Shown here in pieces: positions 23,963-36,262 of a stretch of DNA of 64,000 nt (positions are counted from its first letter, which is position 1; the number at the start of each line of letters is the position of its first letter). Origin of the DNA: Coniella vitis (taxonomy: Eukaryota; Ascomycota; Sordariomycetes; Diaporthales; Schizoparmaceae); contig WUJK01000006.1 in assembly GCA_011317545.1 (NCBI GenBank), positions 2,418,001 to 2,482,000 on the forward strand, read 5' to 3'. Both the position numbers and the translations under genes were made by a program. Under the pieces are notes generated by a model, which worked only from the letters and a program-made list of their open reading frames with translations, ran no database searches and was not told the origin of the DNA.

Positions 23963-25726
23963 TCATGCGGTAGCAACAGCCTCGGCATCCTTCTTGTCTT
24001 CAAGGCTGGCACCGGCAACATCATTGACGACAGCGTCAACAGCCTTGTCACCGTTCTCAGCAGCGTCACCGTTGGGAGTGGCGGAGCCGGACTTCTTGCC
24101 ACCCTCCTTCTCCTTGGCTTCCTCGGCCTCGATCTTCTCAATCTCCTTTTTGGCCTTTTCGATGTTCTGCAAAGGTAAACAAGTCAGTAAACTGCAGAGG
24201 ACAGGATTAGAGACAAAGAAAGGGGGAGGGAGGGAAAGGCTTACACGTTGAGTCTGGGCGGACTGGTCAGACTTCCAGTGGTCCAGCTTGGCCTTGACCT
24301 TCTCAATGACGGCCGGGACCTCGTCAGCGCTCATGGGCGGGTCAATGTTCATGAAAGCACAGTCCTCGACAACAGAAGGAGGGCAGTTGAAGGAAGAAAC
24401 AGTCTTGGTGGCAGACTTCTTCTTGCCCTTCTTTCCCTTCTTGACAGCTGGCAGGTAGTCATCGTCGAGGTCCTTCTTGCTGACAATCTTGGTGCCCTTG
24501 ATGCCAGAGTCATCAACCTTGCGCTCGGCCTGGGCCTCGAGGCCGCTGCTGGCCTGCAAGGGGGCCTTTTCCTCACCAACAAAAGAGGGGTCGAAGAAGT
24601 GGAGCAGGCTGTTGGCACGGCGGATCTCGTCGAGGTAGGCGGCATCGCTGGCTTCGGCAAGCATCTTCTGGGCGCGCTCCAACTTGCGCTCCTTCTCCTG
24701 GCGCTCACGCTCAGCCTTGTTGCGCTCCCAGGCCTTCTGCTTCTGCTCGCGCTCCCAGTTGTTAAAGGCTTTGCGGGCAGTGTGGTAGTCGTCCTTGCAC
24801 TTCTTGAGCTCGTCCCACTTCTCACGTTGCTGGGCCTGCAGTTTGGAGCGCTCGTCACGGAGACTGCTAAGCTCCTTGTAGGCGGCGTCCTGCTCGGCCT
24901 TGATGGTGTCGAGTTCGGCCTGGATCGTGTTGTACTGCTCGGACAGCGCCTTGGCCTCGGGATTGTTGGACTTGCCCTTGGTCTCCTTGATCTTGGCGTC
25001 CAGCTCATCGACGGCCTTTTGCTTCTCCTGGATCAGAGGAAACTGCTTTCTGGAGCGGCGCAGCTTGCCAATCTGCTCGACTGTCTTCTTCTCGTCAAGC
25101 AGCGTCAGCTTGCCGGAAGCGACCTGAGCGTCGAGTTCCTTGATCCGGTTGTCAAGAGCAGCCTCATCCCTGAAGCCAATGGTCTCTTGCAGCGTCTTGA
25201 GCTCCTTCTTGCGCTCCTTGATCTGCTCGTCCAGGCGCTTGATCTGCTCCTGCGCAGCAGTACGCGAGTTCTTGCCATCTCCCTGCTTCTTACGGATCTC
25301 GTTGAGCTGGGCAATGAGTTCCTGGCGGCGCTTCTGGGTGGGGTTCTCGGGGTTCTTGCCGGGAGTAGCGAGCTCAATCTTTGCCTTGACGGCATCCTAC
25401 ACATAATAGCATTGTGAGTACAAGAGCATTGGGTAACGAAGGTTTTGTTTGGGGATTAGAGAGAGATCGGACTGCCGCGTTCAACAGCAACAGCAAAAGC
25501 AGGCCACGTAGCACTAGAGTATGCAGGTGGCCCGGCAGAACAAAAAGCAACAGTAAAAACAGGACTAGTGGTAGCAGCAAGAAAATAACAATGGACATAC
25601 AAGTTGAGACTTGACCTGGGTGTGTTCCTTTTCCAGCTTGCCAACCTTCACCTTGAAGGCAGCCTCGTCAGGCTTCTGGGGTTTGGTGGCCGCCGGAGCG
25701 GCGACAGGAGCAGCGTCCTCAGCCAT
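23963..25726 (-). CDS. BFR1: Nuclear segregation / mRNP protein BFR1
   Basis: Three exons: 25726-25601, 25396-24245 and 24166-23963, giving 493 residues with all junctions in phase 0 (donors GTATGT and GTAAGC). The protein is almost wholly charged coiled coil: KRRQELIAQLNEIRKKQ, then GFRDEAALDNRIKELDAQV and a KCKDDYHTARKAFNNWERE block, ending in an acidic, Ala-rich tail. This pattern is diagnostic of Bfr1, which associates with polysomes at the endoplasmic reticulum and mRNP complexes and was found through brefeldin A resistance and ploidy phenotypes in yeast. The segment SSFNCPPSVVEDCAFMNIDPP is the non-coiled part typical of fungal orthologues. It is divergent from RPB5 across 710 bp. A 389-codon antisense frame is a shadow of the repetitive codon use. 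Confidence 0.92.
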
Positions 25727-26036
25727 GGTTAGAGAACAAGAGTCGACCTGTAAGATAGAACCAAAGAGGATACAGCGCAAGCAGCCCAAGTCTCCCTGTA
25801 ACAAAAAGGAATGCACACAGGAGCGACAGCGGGATCCAAAAGACAACTCAAATAGGATGGTCCTTTGGCAGGGTCGGAGGGTTGGGATGGGATGGGTTGA
25901 GATGGGATCGTCAAAAGGAGGAAAGGTTTCTGAGTCAAAGAAGTGGAGTTGCTGTGTTGGGTCAGCGCTGCGGAGCAAGAGCAAGAGCAGACAGACAGAC
26001 AGACACGCTACAGAATGGTGCACAAGAGCCTCGAAC

Positions 26037-26056
26037 TTTTTTTTTTTTTTTTTTTT
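26037..26056. repeat. Poly-T run of 20
   Basis: Twenty consecutive T in the divergent BFR1/RPB5 promoter. On the BFR1 strand it is a poly-A tract 311 bp upstream of the ATG, a typical nucleosome-depleting poly(dA:dT) element. Confidence 0.6.
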
Positions 26057-26436
26057 ACCCTCCACTGGACAAGCTGGCCCAAACCTGTGGGGTCTGCTGG
26101 CTAACTCATAAGGCACTAGGACTCGACCTCTGGGTGCTCACCCCTGCCAAAAAGAAAAAAAGTTCCTGGCTTCCCAGAAGTGGAGAAAGGGTGGCAGGCA
26201 GGCAGGCTGACAGCCTACTGCCGCCGGCAAGGCTTCTCGCTGAATTAATTTTCGACTAATCGTAAACGGCCTTTCTTGTCCAGCTTCAAAGACATCCACT
26301 GTATCTGCCTACCACCATCATCGCCAACATCACACGCCGTTCAGTCCACGTCCGCTGTCGACTTCTCTTACCTCTACGCCGCCACCGATAGCACCCTCCT
26401 AGTTATCCCGTGCTACGAAAGCAGACCCTGCTCATC

Positions 26437-27366
26437 ATGGATGACGAAGCAGCTGCCAACCGCGAGGCCAACCTTAAGGAAGCGATCCGCTTCTGGCGGG
26501 CCTGGAAGACCGTCCATCAAATGTGCCAGGATCGTGTATGCCACATCTTCTAGCCCTTCACCTTTGCAACTCGTCTCCTCAGGCCAGTCGCTTAACGCAT
26601 CCTGGCTGGATAGTCACAAGAGACCTTGCACAAAAGTTACGCGACTCACTCTTGCTAATTGCGACTGTGACGCATCTTACAGGGCTACGAACTCACCGAT
26701 GAGGAAGTCAACATGCCCCTCGATCGTTTCAGAGCCGAGTACACCAACCACGATTCTAGCGTCAAGTAAGCCTGCGACCGAACTGGTCTACTCCTCGATC
26801 GCCCCAGATATACTGACATACCCTTTCCTCTCCACCTTAGTCGTGCAAAGCTGCAATTCTCCGCCCGGCCCTCCGAAGCCATGGTCAAAAAGCACACCAA
26901 CCCTCCGACGGCCGCGAACCCAAACCCCGAGCCCGAATGTGGCACCATCTACGTCGAATTTATGCAAGAAAACACCATGGGCGTCAAGGAAATCAAGCGC
27001 TTCGCCAGCTACGTCGCCACCAACAACTTCAAGTCCGGCATCATGGTGACGGTTGGTACGCTATCGCCGCAGGCGCGCAAAGGCATCAACGCGACAAGCG
27101 CCCTGACGACGCTCGAATGCTTTTTGCTCGACGACCTGCTCGTTAACATCACGCACCACGACCTCGTGCCCACGCACGTTGTGCTCAGCCGCGAGGAAAA
27201 GACGGCCCTGCTCAAGCGGTACCGCCTTAAGGAGACGCAGCTGCCGAGAATTCTCATGAAGGATCCCATTGCACGGTATTATGGGCTGAAACGCGGCCAG
27301 GTCGTCAAGATCATTCGGTCCAGTGAGACAGCGGGACGGTACGCTAGTTATAGACTTTGCGTTTGA
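26437..27366 (+). CDS. RPB5: RNA polymerases I, II and III shared subunit RPB5 (RPABC1)
   Basis: Three exons: 26437-26535, 26683-26765 and 26841-27366, giving 235 residues (yeast Rpb5 is 215). Rpb5 is the shared jaw subunit of all three nuclear polymerases. The N-terminal jaw reads LKEAIRFWRAWKTVHQMCQDRGYELTDEE. The conserved C-terminal assembly domain is clear: LVNITHHDLVPTHVVLSREEK, then LKRYRLKETQLPRILMKDPIARYYGLKRGQVVKI, then SETAGRYASYRLCV at the extreme end. The junctions (donors GTATGC and GTAAGC, acceptors TTACAG and CCTTAG) restore this reading exactly. A short linker near 93-103 (KKHTNPPTAANPNPEPE) is longer than in yeast. It shares a divergent promoter with BFR1. Confidence 0.96.
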
Positions 27367-28684
27367 GCGGAGTGAGCTAGTGTGTATCGTTCTTTTGTTC
27401 CGGATGATCACAAGGCTTGAGTCGGCAGTGTGTTGTGTCTGTATGTTGTTGTGGATCGGGGTATGGGGGAGGGTGTTATTTGGGAAGAAGCAGACCCAGT
27501 CATGCTGCGTATACCCTCAAAGAGTGAGATTGGCTGCTCTCCTCACAAGGACAGCAAAAGAAGGAGGACATATCCGAGCGCCTTATTTGGCGCGGCAAAC
27601 AGGAACAGATGGAGGAGTCAAGAGAGATAAAATTGAGACTTGCGGCATTTTGATGATGGCGTTGAGGGAGTTTTAGGCAACGGAGGTCTCCCCTTTTAGA
27701 CCGACTGAAATTCCAAGATTGATTTGATACCACAGATCATTGATTGTCTCTTTCGTCGTCTCCCTATTCCCCAGAGGCACATCGTGTGTGTGGTCGGCTG
27801 AGAGAGGGGGGAGGGCACTGGTTCTGGAGAGGTTAGCTCAGCATCTCAGCCCATCTATCTATCTGTGGCATCGGCCCTGGATGGGAACTCATCACAGAGC
27901 TAGCTAGGCTTCATGGTTTAGGAAGGGCGTGGGCGTGGGCATGGGCGATACTGATACCGGGGCGGAATGGGATCCAGACACTCACTACCCGAGTCGTTCT
28001 TTACTCGGTGCATCAACGAGGAGGTCTTTTGGATGCGAGATATGTCCTCTCTTCCACCTTGTCTTTCAAATCCTTGCAGAGTTCGACTTCTCACGGTGGT
28101 GATATTGTATACCGAGAGACTGGGCAGTTGTCTTGAACAGAAAAACGAACGCAAGACACAAAAACACAAACAATAATAAATAAAAACACTCCAATCATCT
28201 TGTCTCTATTGGAAAGACAACAAAACCCCTTTATTGTAATATACTGAACCAGATTCTATAATAAAGACTACTCACACCACGTTTTCGATATGCTTGAACG
28301 GATTTTGCTCGAATAGAGTCTCCATTGAATGAAATCGACCGCTTACTAGCCTATGTAATTGAATTACAAGTAAAGAGAAAAAAACTAACCAAATTGGGGT
28401 ATCACGTCGCGCCATCCTTCCAAAATGCTCTTGCGAGCTGTTGCTGAAATAAACAAAACAAACTTGCAAGGCTGGTCTGCGGCCCGGGGTATATCAAATC
28501 AGAGACCAAGCAAACAACTAATGACAAATCCCCCTTGTTCGAAGAGCCCCCCCCCCCCCCCTCAAAACAAAAGCAGTGGATCCTCATCATTTGTTACTAC
28601 CAGATAAATCAAAAGAAGCAATCATCACCTGCCGCCTCATTATTTGCCGCGCCCCCCCGATGTTCGCCATCATTGTTGCCTTTA
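27367..28684. other. Intergenic between convergent genes
   Basis: 3' regions of RPB5 and the second rhodopsin-domain gene. It contains an uninterrupted run of 15 C (28547-28561). No gene or RNA is recognised. Confidence 0.5.
28547..28561. repeat. Homopolymer of 15 C
   Basis: Fifteen consecutive C in noncoding DNA; the length may be subject to sequencing error. Confidence 0.7.
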
Positions 28685-30338
28685 CTAATCTTCCCATGGC
28701 TCATGGTCACCGGCAGGGTTCAATCGCGGCGGAATCTCCGTTCTGGGTGAGACAGAGGGCGACAAACGCCGCAATTCTGTAGCAGACTCGTCAGATGTGC
28801 TGCTATTCCCCTTCTTCTTGCCTCTGCCTCGTTCCTCCTCTGTTCCTCCACCACGGGTAGCCGTTCCAAAAGATCCTAGCAATCCGCTTAGGTCCTGCAA
28901 AAAGCTCTGCGATCCTCTCTTGAACCCACTCGGGCTGGCAGGATAGACGGCAGGTGGCACCCGTGGCTCTGTGTTTGACATGGTCTTCTGTGGCTGCATG
29001 GTAATCGATCTTCCCGAACTCGCGTCATCAAGTAGACCGCCAACATCGAAAAAGGTCACTTTTCTGGACCCGCTACTACTTGGGATCTTGGATAGTGGTA
29101 GCGCTGCATCTCTGCCGCTACCGTGCTGGTCGACCTCCTCATGGTCGGTTGGGAAATTCCATCTGCGCATGTCGAATTGCTTTGCTGAATGAACAGGTCC
29201 AGCAGGCATCGGCCGGGAAGGCATACCACCCTCAAGATCTCCAGTAGTACGCAGTTCCGGGTGCACACCAAACCCCAGATCCCGAAAGAGGTCGTGATCG
29301 CTGCCCCAGGCTCGCTCTGCAAATGTTGGTCTTCTAGACCGGTTTTCACTGTCGCTTGGCCGTGCAGATTCTCCCACCACCGAATCGTATTTGAATCGAC
29401 GCTTCTTGACGCCGCGGTCGCGCACGAACGATCCCAAAACTAGTGCATTGGCGACGCCGGTTGCCACCAGCAATTCGATCGACGCGCAGAGGGAACGCAG
29501 CTGCTGGCTGCCACGGTGATCAATGACATAGATGATCCGGAACAGCGTGACGGCGACAGGGAGGAGTGACGTGGAGAAGAGGAGAATGAGCTGCGTCTTG
29601 CGGGTAAAGCTCATATGACTCGTGACAATGATGGGAATCGGAAGGACAACAAGCAGCAGGTCGGTAAAAATATTGCAAACGCCGATCGTGAGCAAATTGA
29701 CGTATCCCTGCCGACATTGGCCGCCAGGATCGGGCATGACTTGCCAGTAGTGGTTGAATGGTTGGCACTCGGCCAGGTCGCTGACGACAACAGCGCAAAA
29801 AGTCGCCAAAAATAGGCAGCGCACAATGAAGACGCTTCTTTGGTACCCTTGGGACCAGGTAAGACCCGATAACCGCTTGAAGAATTCGAGTACGGTATTT
29901 TTGAGCATCCACAGCCTGTAATAATATGAAGCAAGATTAGTATCTTGGTTAACATGTCTGCATCCAGCTTTTCTTGGCGACAAGTGAGATCTTGAGAACT
30001 TACGTCGCAGCGTAAAAGAACCGACTAGCCAAGACCAAGGCACTTCCGATCTTCATATGGTACAAGTCTTCTGGCGTCGGGTCAAGCATAGAGACGTTGA
30101 CATTATTGGTTCCGAACAAGAGTATGATATTGACAAGTCCCATGCGGATGTAGAGCGGCACGAGCACAAAAAAAGCCATTTTGTCCTCGGTGAAGAGCGT
30201 TTCCGAGCGGATAAATCGACCAGCCACTCGCAGGAGGATGATGGTCGTGGAGAAGAGTGTCGCCCACCAGCAGACCAGGATAGTCGGCTTGACATCGGTC
30301 CATGGCAAGGGATCCGGTGCCTCGGAGTAGAGGGACAT
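28685..30338 (-). CDS. Rhodopsin-domain integral membrane protein with long cytosolic tail
   Basis: Two exons: 30338-30004 and 29915-28685, giving 521 residues; the junction is phase 2 (donor GTAAGT, acceptor TTACAG). Seven hydrophobic helices occupy about the first 285 residues: PTILVCWWATLFSTTIILLRVAGR, then MAFFVLVPLYIRMGLVNIILLFG, then VFIVRCLFLATFCAVVVSDL. The conserved CQPFNHYWQVMPDPGGQC loop and FTDLLLVVLPIPII follow. This is the fungal SAT4/rhodopsin-domain family, as in the 6256-7458 gene, but the two are only distantly alike. The tail of about 235 residues is Ser/Arg/Pro-rich and disordered, with many possible phosphosites. No CFEM domain. A sensory or receptor role is a family guess only. 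Confidence 0.87.
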
Positions 30339-33300
30339 GGTTATGGAAGAAGTCCCTCAAGAAACAGGCTTGGCGACGGTATAGGAGAAATCCAATGGCC
30401 TCGCTCGCCAACCTCCGCAGAGGGGACGAGCGGGTGGTGGGTTGACTTGGAATTGGCCTGGTACTCGAGGCCTTTGGGTGGTGGTAGATGGCCTCAAAAT
30501 CTACTATCTATCGTCTTCGAAATCTGCGTACAAAAGTGCTGAGCAAGTGCGATTGCATTTGGATGGAAGTGCGTGGAAAGGCTTTGTCAGAACAAAGCAG
30601 CTGTGATGTTAGGCTCGAGTAACCTGCTGATGCTGGCCGTAACGGTGGCGTGGCGCTCAGCACTGCGTGAGTGGTCGATACTTGCAGGGTGAGATGGCTA
30701 CGTGCGCTGCGTGATGGTAGGTCGTGTCGATGCGAAGTCGCTTGAGTCGGTTACTGCGAGGATTTCGAGAAAATGAGGACGAGAGGATTGCGTGTGATGA
30801 GACCAGTGTTGGTGGCTGCTGCTGGGGAAAGATTTTTTTTCTTGAAAAAACAATAACAAGCGCAAGTCATTTGCGTCGGATGTTCGCAACAACGTCAGCG
30901 ATGGTGTAAGTCGACGGTAGGCGGCGGGGCAGCGAGCAGGGGCCGACGAGTATCCATGAAATGGCCAGGGGCAAAAAAGCAGGCCGGGGTTGCGAAGCGG
31001 CGCTATCTCCCAGGATAGGTGCGCTGCTCTGGGTGTTTATTTTCTGGCAGGAACCGTTCCGAGTAATGCAATGCCGGCAGGTGCGAAGAAGACAGGAGTC
31101 CAACGGAGCAGAGCAGATCAGCGCAGAGCAGAAGATTGGAAGAACAAGGCTTCACGCAAGGCTTCACAGGGACGAGAAACATATCGAGGAGGAAATAAGT
31201 CCAGTGAGCAAGAGATGGAAAAACATAGTAATAATAATAGTAAGGGGGTGGTGCTGGTGCTGGTGCTGGCTGTACGGGCCGCCTGTGTTCTCTTGATAAA
31301 GGAAGAAAGGACCTTGGAAGTCTTTCAAGTACAAGTCAGCGTCCTATACACGGTACGCGCGGGGGATACATGCGGAGCCCACGGTACCTTCGGTACATGT
31401 GTACTTGGTCACTGATCCGAATGGGTTGCAGGGCCTTCCCAGATGACGCTCGTGGGCCTGGTCGGCCGGTCGATCGTAAGGCTAAGTAAGGTGCAGGTGC
31501 GACTGGGGACCCACCTGCAAGGTGCCCCAGCCTGTCTTGGCAGTTGCTTGCCTTCCCTTTCAACTTGCGCCTTGCATACTATGTAGCCAGTCGGTGGCTT
31601 CTGGTCCAGAGTCTGGTTCTCAACTTCTTTGAGCGCACCGAATCCGGCATTTCAGGCTTTCTCTGCAACTGGCAACAAGCGCAGCAGCAACCACACCACA
31701 CAGCCTGCTGGCGGCCTGCCTGATTTCATATACATAGTCCTCGGGGAGGCTGACGGCTTGCTGAAGGCGTTCCACAAGGGGGCCTTATCGCCTTCTGCGC
31801 CGTCTCCTGACTAAATTATGTACCTTGCCAGACCTCCTTGCACTACGGCGATCTGCCTGACCCACGAATGTATTCCCACCAAACCTATCTTCATTTCACA
31901 TGTAGCATTTCTGACACGACGAGACAGATTCTACACCTCCCTGTATAGGTTGCGAGCACTTCGAAAACTCGAACCATCCGACCAGCAATACCACACATAG
32001 CCCTTCTGCCAACGGCTTGCCTGTCCTGCCGAGACTCGACGCGCTATTTAGCCTCATCCAGCAACCGACCCCGACCTGGCGTGCATGGCTTTGGGTGCAG
32101 TTGTGGCGGTTATCAGGCATCACTGTCGAGATAACATTGCTTCTCCTGGGTCTCGAACTCGTTAGTAGACCAGGCTGCCAGCTTAGTGCCAGCTTGGCAG
32201 CTTTGTTGAATCGAGAGCAGATCTGGATGCCTTGGTGTTCTTGATGGCTTGGTCCCGAGGACATCACTTTCTGCCCTCGACTCGGTCTGTAGGATTCTGA
32301 TCGCCAAGGTCCATCAGGTCCAGCACTAGTATGTACCATAGTATAAATGAGGACGGCGATTGCTAGCGCCGACGGACCGACCGTTCTACCACCACTACTA
32401 CGTACTATGTAGAGGCTGAGAGGCTGCTATGCTTCCCCGGGGTCTCGACTCGGAAGCCTACTAACTACTTACTCTGTATATAGTAAGCTACAAGGGCTTT
32501 GGTGTTCTGCATATATAGTAGTACATTTATGATATTGCCGCCACCTCCCGCTGCCGCCAAGAGGTCGGAAAGAGCCAATCGAGCCCACCCAGACACTGGG
32601 TTTGCAGTCCAATTTAGAGCCGCTTGCATCGTCGCTTCAGCACTCTCCATTGCCCGCTTGCACTGAGCGGGATTTCGTGGCCAATGCAAACACTGTCTTG
32701 CATTTTTGCTTTCCGCATCTGATCGGCGAGTCGGACACAGGTCTACTCGGTCATATATACGCCATTCGGAGAACAATCTCCTAAGCATGCAATTCTGACG
32801 GGTATTATCTCTGGGCTGAATGCCTTGCTGCACTTGGCATCCCAAACGGAAGGTCGTCGTCCCAAGGTTGTCCCACCAGCCTGTTTTGCCATGTGCGCCA
32901 CCAAGCTAGTCGACCCGAGCGCTTGCTGAAGTGCGCTCTCCCAAGAATATACTCCTCGAATAAAGTTAGCCAAGGAGAGCACCATCCATGAGTGATTTGG
33001 AATCTATAGACTACTATGTATATTTGACAGGTTCTCGGCCAGGTGGGAAATCCGCTAGCCTCGTCGTAGTGGGTCGATTACTCGAGTATATTGTTTGAGC
33101 TGGACGGTATTGGAGCAAGAAAGGCTCCATGACTGAATCGACGTCCGAGAATGGAAACAACTAGGTGGTCAACCTGATATTCTAATGACAGCGCCAGTCT
33201 ACAACAGACGGACCGCCCGAGCCAGTAAAGGACCACAACAAGAATAGAATAAAAAAATGTCTGCTCGGTGAACCATGTCACCAACTGACACCCTCGGTCC

Positions 33301-34600
33301 CTGTCTGATACACCTTACACCATTCCTTTCCGAAGTCCTTCTGGCCAACTACCGACTGATCCCGCTGTCGTACCTACATAGGGCCAAATCCTGCTCACCC
33401 CTGCCTCACTTCCTGTTCCCCACAACCGACAAAGACAAGTTAAGCCCCAAGAGCTTCAAACCCGAGACCCCAACCAAGCCCAACCGCAGTGACACTTTGA
33501 AAGACACTGGACCATCGCCAACTACGCCACCGTGCTAAGTTATCGGTGTATGTAATATATCTGATGCCAGTAGACATGGTATACCAAGTCTGTCCAGCTT
33601 ACGGAGAGAAAGTCCCGACTAAGCAGCCCAAGAGGATGGTTGAGCGGAACATTGTATCCTCTTTTTTTCTCTGGGCAGGCGTATGTATTCTCCAATGTGA
33701 GATACTGGTGTAGCTTAATGTGCCTTGGCATCGCAACCACCATACACATGTACAACACACCCTACACAGACACACACAGAAGATACCCCCAAAGAGGAAA
33801 GGGGTACACAAATACACAGAAGCTGGAGCTGCAGAAAGCCTGACTGGGGATCCCGCTGCGCTCAAGTGTTACTTACTCGGTGGGGCCTGGCTTATTACTA
33901 TAACATAGCACATAATAGTAGCCTCTTGTGTGGTCACAGTACTACCATTCTCGTTCACCTTGCCAAGTATGTCTGTGTACGTGTGTAATTGTATGTAGTC
34001 TGTACACAGGGGGGGGGGGAGAAGGCGCTAGTTGATGCCTTGAGTGCGATAGTCGTATCAGGTAATTGTCCGTCCAGCCCGGGCCAATAGTTGTGAGACT
34101 ATGGGGGTTTATCGGAGAGTTTCTTGGCGGGATACTTGGTGAGTTTGTGCGAATGATTTCTCTTTAACGTATCTTGTTGTTTTCTTCTTCTCGTTTTTTC
34201 TTGTCTTTTTTTCTTCGAATGGTGCTTGGGGTGAAAAGGCTGTGAAGCTTGTCTGAACGAGAATGAACAATGCCTCTTAGCACCTGATGTATTTGGCATA
34301 TGTGCGTTGAGAGGCCTTTTATGGGCTGTTTGCTCAAGCACAGTCGCATATTCACTTTTGGGGTGTCGTTCAAAGAAGTAATCGTACTGGCAAGCTTGGA
34401 AAGACCTGGGGAGTGACGTACAACTCCCGGGCGGCTCTCATATCTCATACGGAATTTGTGGCACTCATGATTAGTATTTCCCGTACGGTGTAGTGTAACT
34501 CAGCGTGTAAATGTCCAGGCCTGGTGTGCTATTCAGAGCATCCGAACTATATACTGCATATCGATGATGACGTCCCTTTCCAGCGATTCTTGACCGTGTT
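30339..34600. other. 4.3 kb intergenic region
   Basis: No gene recognised on either strand; all open frames are short and without family features. Three exact TACTATGTA copies lie at 31577, 32403 and 33012, and an 11-G run at 34009-34019. The left end is the promoter of the rhodopsin-domain gene. Confidence 0.5.
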
Positions 34601-35614
34601 TCAAGGCCACAACTCAACCACCTCCCACTCCCCCTCCACCGTCGCCCCAGGCTTGCTTGCCTTGCCTCCTGCGCCCACATACGTATACAGCCACCGCCTA
34701 GGATCAGCAGGGTCCTTGAGATTGACCAGATCCACCTCCTCCGGCACAATCACCACGACCCTGAAATTCCGCCGCGCAACCTCGTCCTCCAACAACTCAT
34801 CGCCCACTTTCTGGCCCAGTCCTTCCCCGTGCTTGGGTGGGTTCACTCGCGGCGTACCAGGACTGGGATTCTTGAAACTGCCGCGCATACCCGGGCTCAG
34901 GTTCCCAAAGTGGGCATTGATCTCCCGCTCCCAGTCCCACTCCTGGTCATGTTTGCCCTCGTTGTTGCTGGCATCTGAGGCCTGTCGCCGCATACGTGCC
35001 TGCAACGCATCGCGCACCGCCTTGGCGCCCTGGGACGAGTCTGAGGCAATGTCACTTGCGGCGAGCACCCACGCATGGCCACGGATGCGCCACTGTGTGC
35101 CTGTGGGCGCCGCCCAAAACGTGGCTTCCACGGGGCCGCCGCCGCCCGAGTGGCTGACGTCTGTGTTCGCGGAGGCGTCGTCCTCATTCTTCAACGAAGC
35201 GGAAGACGACGACGAGTAGAGCTCGGGGACTTTATCCATCCGTGCGTCCGAAGTGAGTACTGGGAGGTCGGACTCGAAGAGGTCTGGGTTGCGCGGTGCC
35301 GTGTTCTTGTCGTTGGGTGGGAGAGAGGCCCAGAGGCCGCGATAGATGCAGGTGCGGGCGCGAGGCAGAACGGTTGAGGAGGCGGTGGGGTGGAGAGACG
35401 AAAAGGTGAAGGAGGGTTGGTCCATTTGCTTGATGTCTGAGAGGAACTGGGCACGCCAGGGGGCGGCGGCTGGTGTGGATGGTGCTGGTGAGGCTCCGGA
35501 AGCCATGGTTGCAATCTGAATGTGTTTCTTTGCGCTGGAGGGAACGATCATAGTCTGGTGTCCAGTGCGCGAGAGGGCCTTGAGGATGTGCTGGACCCGT
35601 TGGCTGGAAAGCAT
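34601..35614 (-). CDS. FMN-binding split-barrel (pyridoxamine 5'-phosphate oxidase-like, Alr4036 type) protein
   Basis: Single exon, 337 residues, or 301 if it starts at the second good ATG (35506, MASGASPAPST). The conserved parts are PWRAQFLSDIKQMDQPSFTFSS, then LPRARTCIYRGLWAS, DARMDKVPEL, EATFWAAPTGTQWRIRGHAWVL, and near the C-terminus NFRVVVIVPEEVDLVNLKDP with RRWLY. This order is that of fungal proteins with the Alr4036-type FMN-binding domain related to PdxH. Members are predicted flavoproteins; the substrate is unproven and vitamin B6 oxidation should not be assumed. The extra 36 residues at the first ATG have no acidic residue and several Arg/Lys/His, so an alternative mitochondrial form is possible. 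Divergent from NCL1 across 648 bp. Confidence 0.78.
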   Translation of the reverse strand: MLSSQRVQHILKALSRTGHQTMIVPSSAKKHIQIATMASGASPAPSTPAAAPWRAQFLSDIKQMDQPSFTFSSLHPTASSTVLPRARTCIYRGLWASLPPNDKNTAPRNPDLFESDLPVLTSDARMDKVPELYSSSSSASLKNEDDASANTDVSHSGGGGPVEATFWAAPTGTQWRIRGHAWVLAASDIASDSSQGAKAVRDALQARMRRQASDASNNEGKHDQEWDWEREINAHFGNLSPGMRGSFKNPSPGTPRVNPPKHGEGLGQKVGDELLEDEVARRNFRVVVIVPEEVDLVNLKDPADPRRWLYTYVGAGGKASKPGATVEGEWEVVELWP

Positions 35615-36262
35615 TTATTTAGCCTGGGCGCGTCCTTTTTGCTTGACCGTATGTATGTAGTATATACGCACTCGATTAAATAATAAAAATTATGGGTGGG
35701 GTTACGAGGTTATATCGTACGAGGATTTGACATGTGTGGTCCTGAAATCGCTGGAGACGTTGCGAGGTTCTGGTTGGCTGGTGGAAGAAGCAATTGATGA
35801 ATCATGAGGTGACGTCTCGTTGCCCAGGGACATTGAAAGGCTGCAGCTGCCAAATCGGGCCAAGTTTGGTGGTTCAAAGGTACAGCGAGCAAGTATGGAG
35901 ACCAGAATGCGTGGAAGAATTGCAGTAGCTCTGTTTGTTTACATCAAAGCCCTATTGTCTTCGGTTGAAGAAGGTCATTGATATCGGAAGCTGGCGAAGA
36001 GGTGGAGACACTTGATGCAGATACACCGTATACCTTCACTGTGCTCATACTTAGCTATACCGTGACTGGCTTAACTGTTCCCGGGTCTTCCTGCCCCTCC
36101 CCCACACTATCTTATCGGCAGGCTCCACTTACCCTGGCTGCATAATTTTTGTTTCAACTCCAACTTTTCTACTGTACGGCAGCAGCAGCGGCTCCTGCAT
36201 CGCACGTAGCAGCTCTCTCTTTGCGGATTGCTCCTACGACCGTACTAAGCACTAACTCCAAC
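35615..36262. promoter_or_regulatory. Divergent promoter region, FMN-binding gene / NCL1
   Basis: 648 bp between two start codons on opposite strands. The right third is pyrimidine-rich (near 36080-36240), as expected for an NCL1 leader. No specific operator is recognised. Confidence 0.5.

Noticed and set aside
24248..25417. 389-codon plus-strand frame opposite BFR1
   Set aside because: Leu-rich mirror of the Lys/Glu coiled coil; no independent support.
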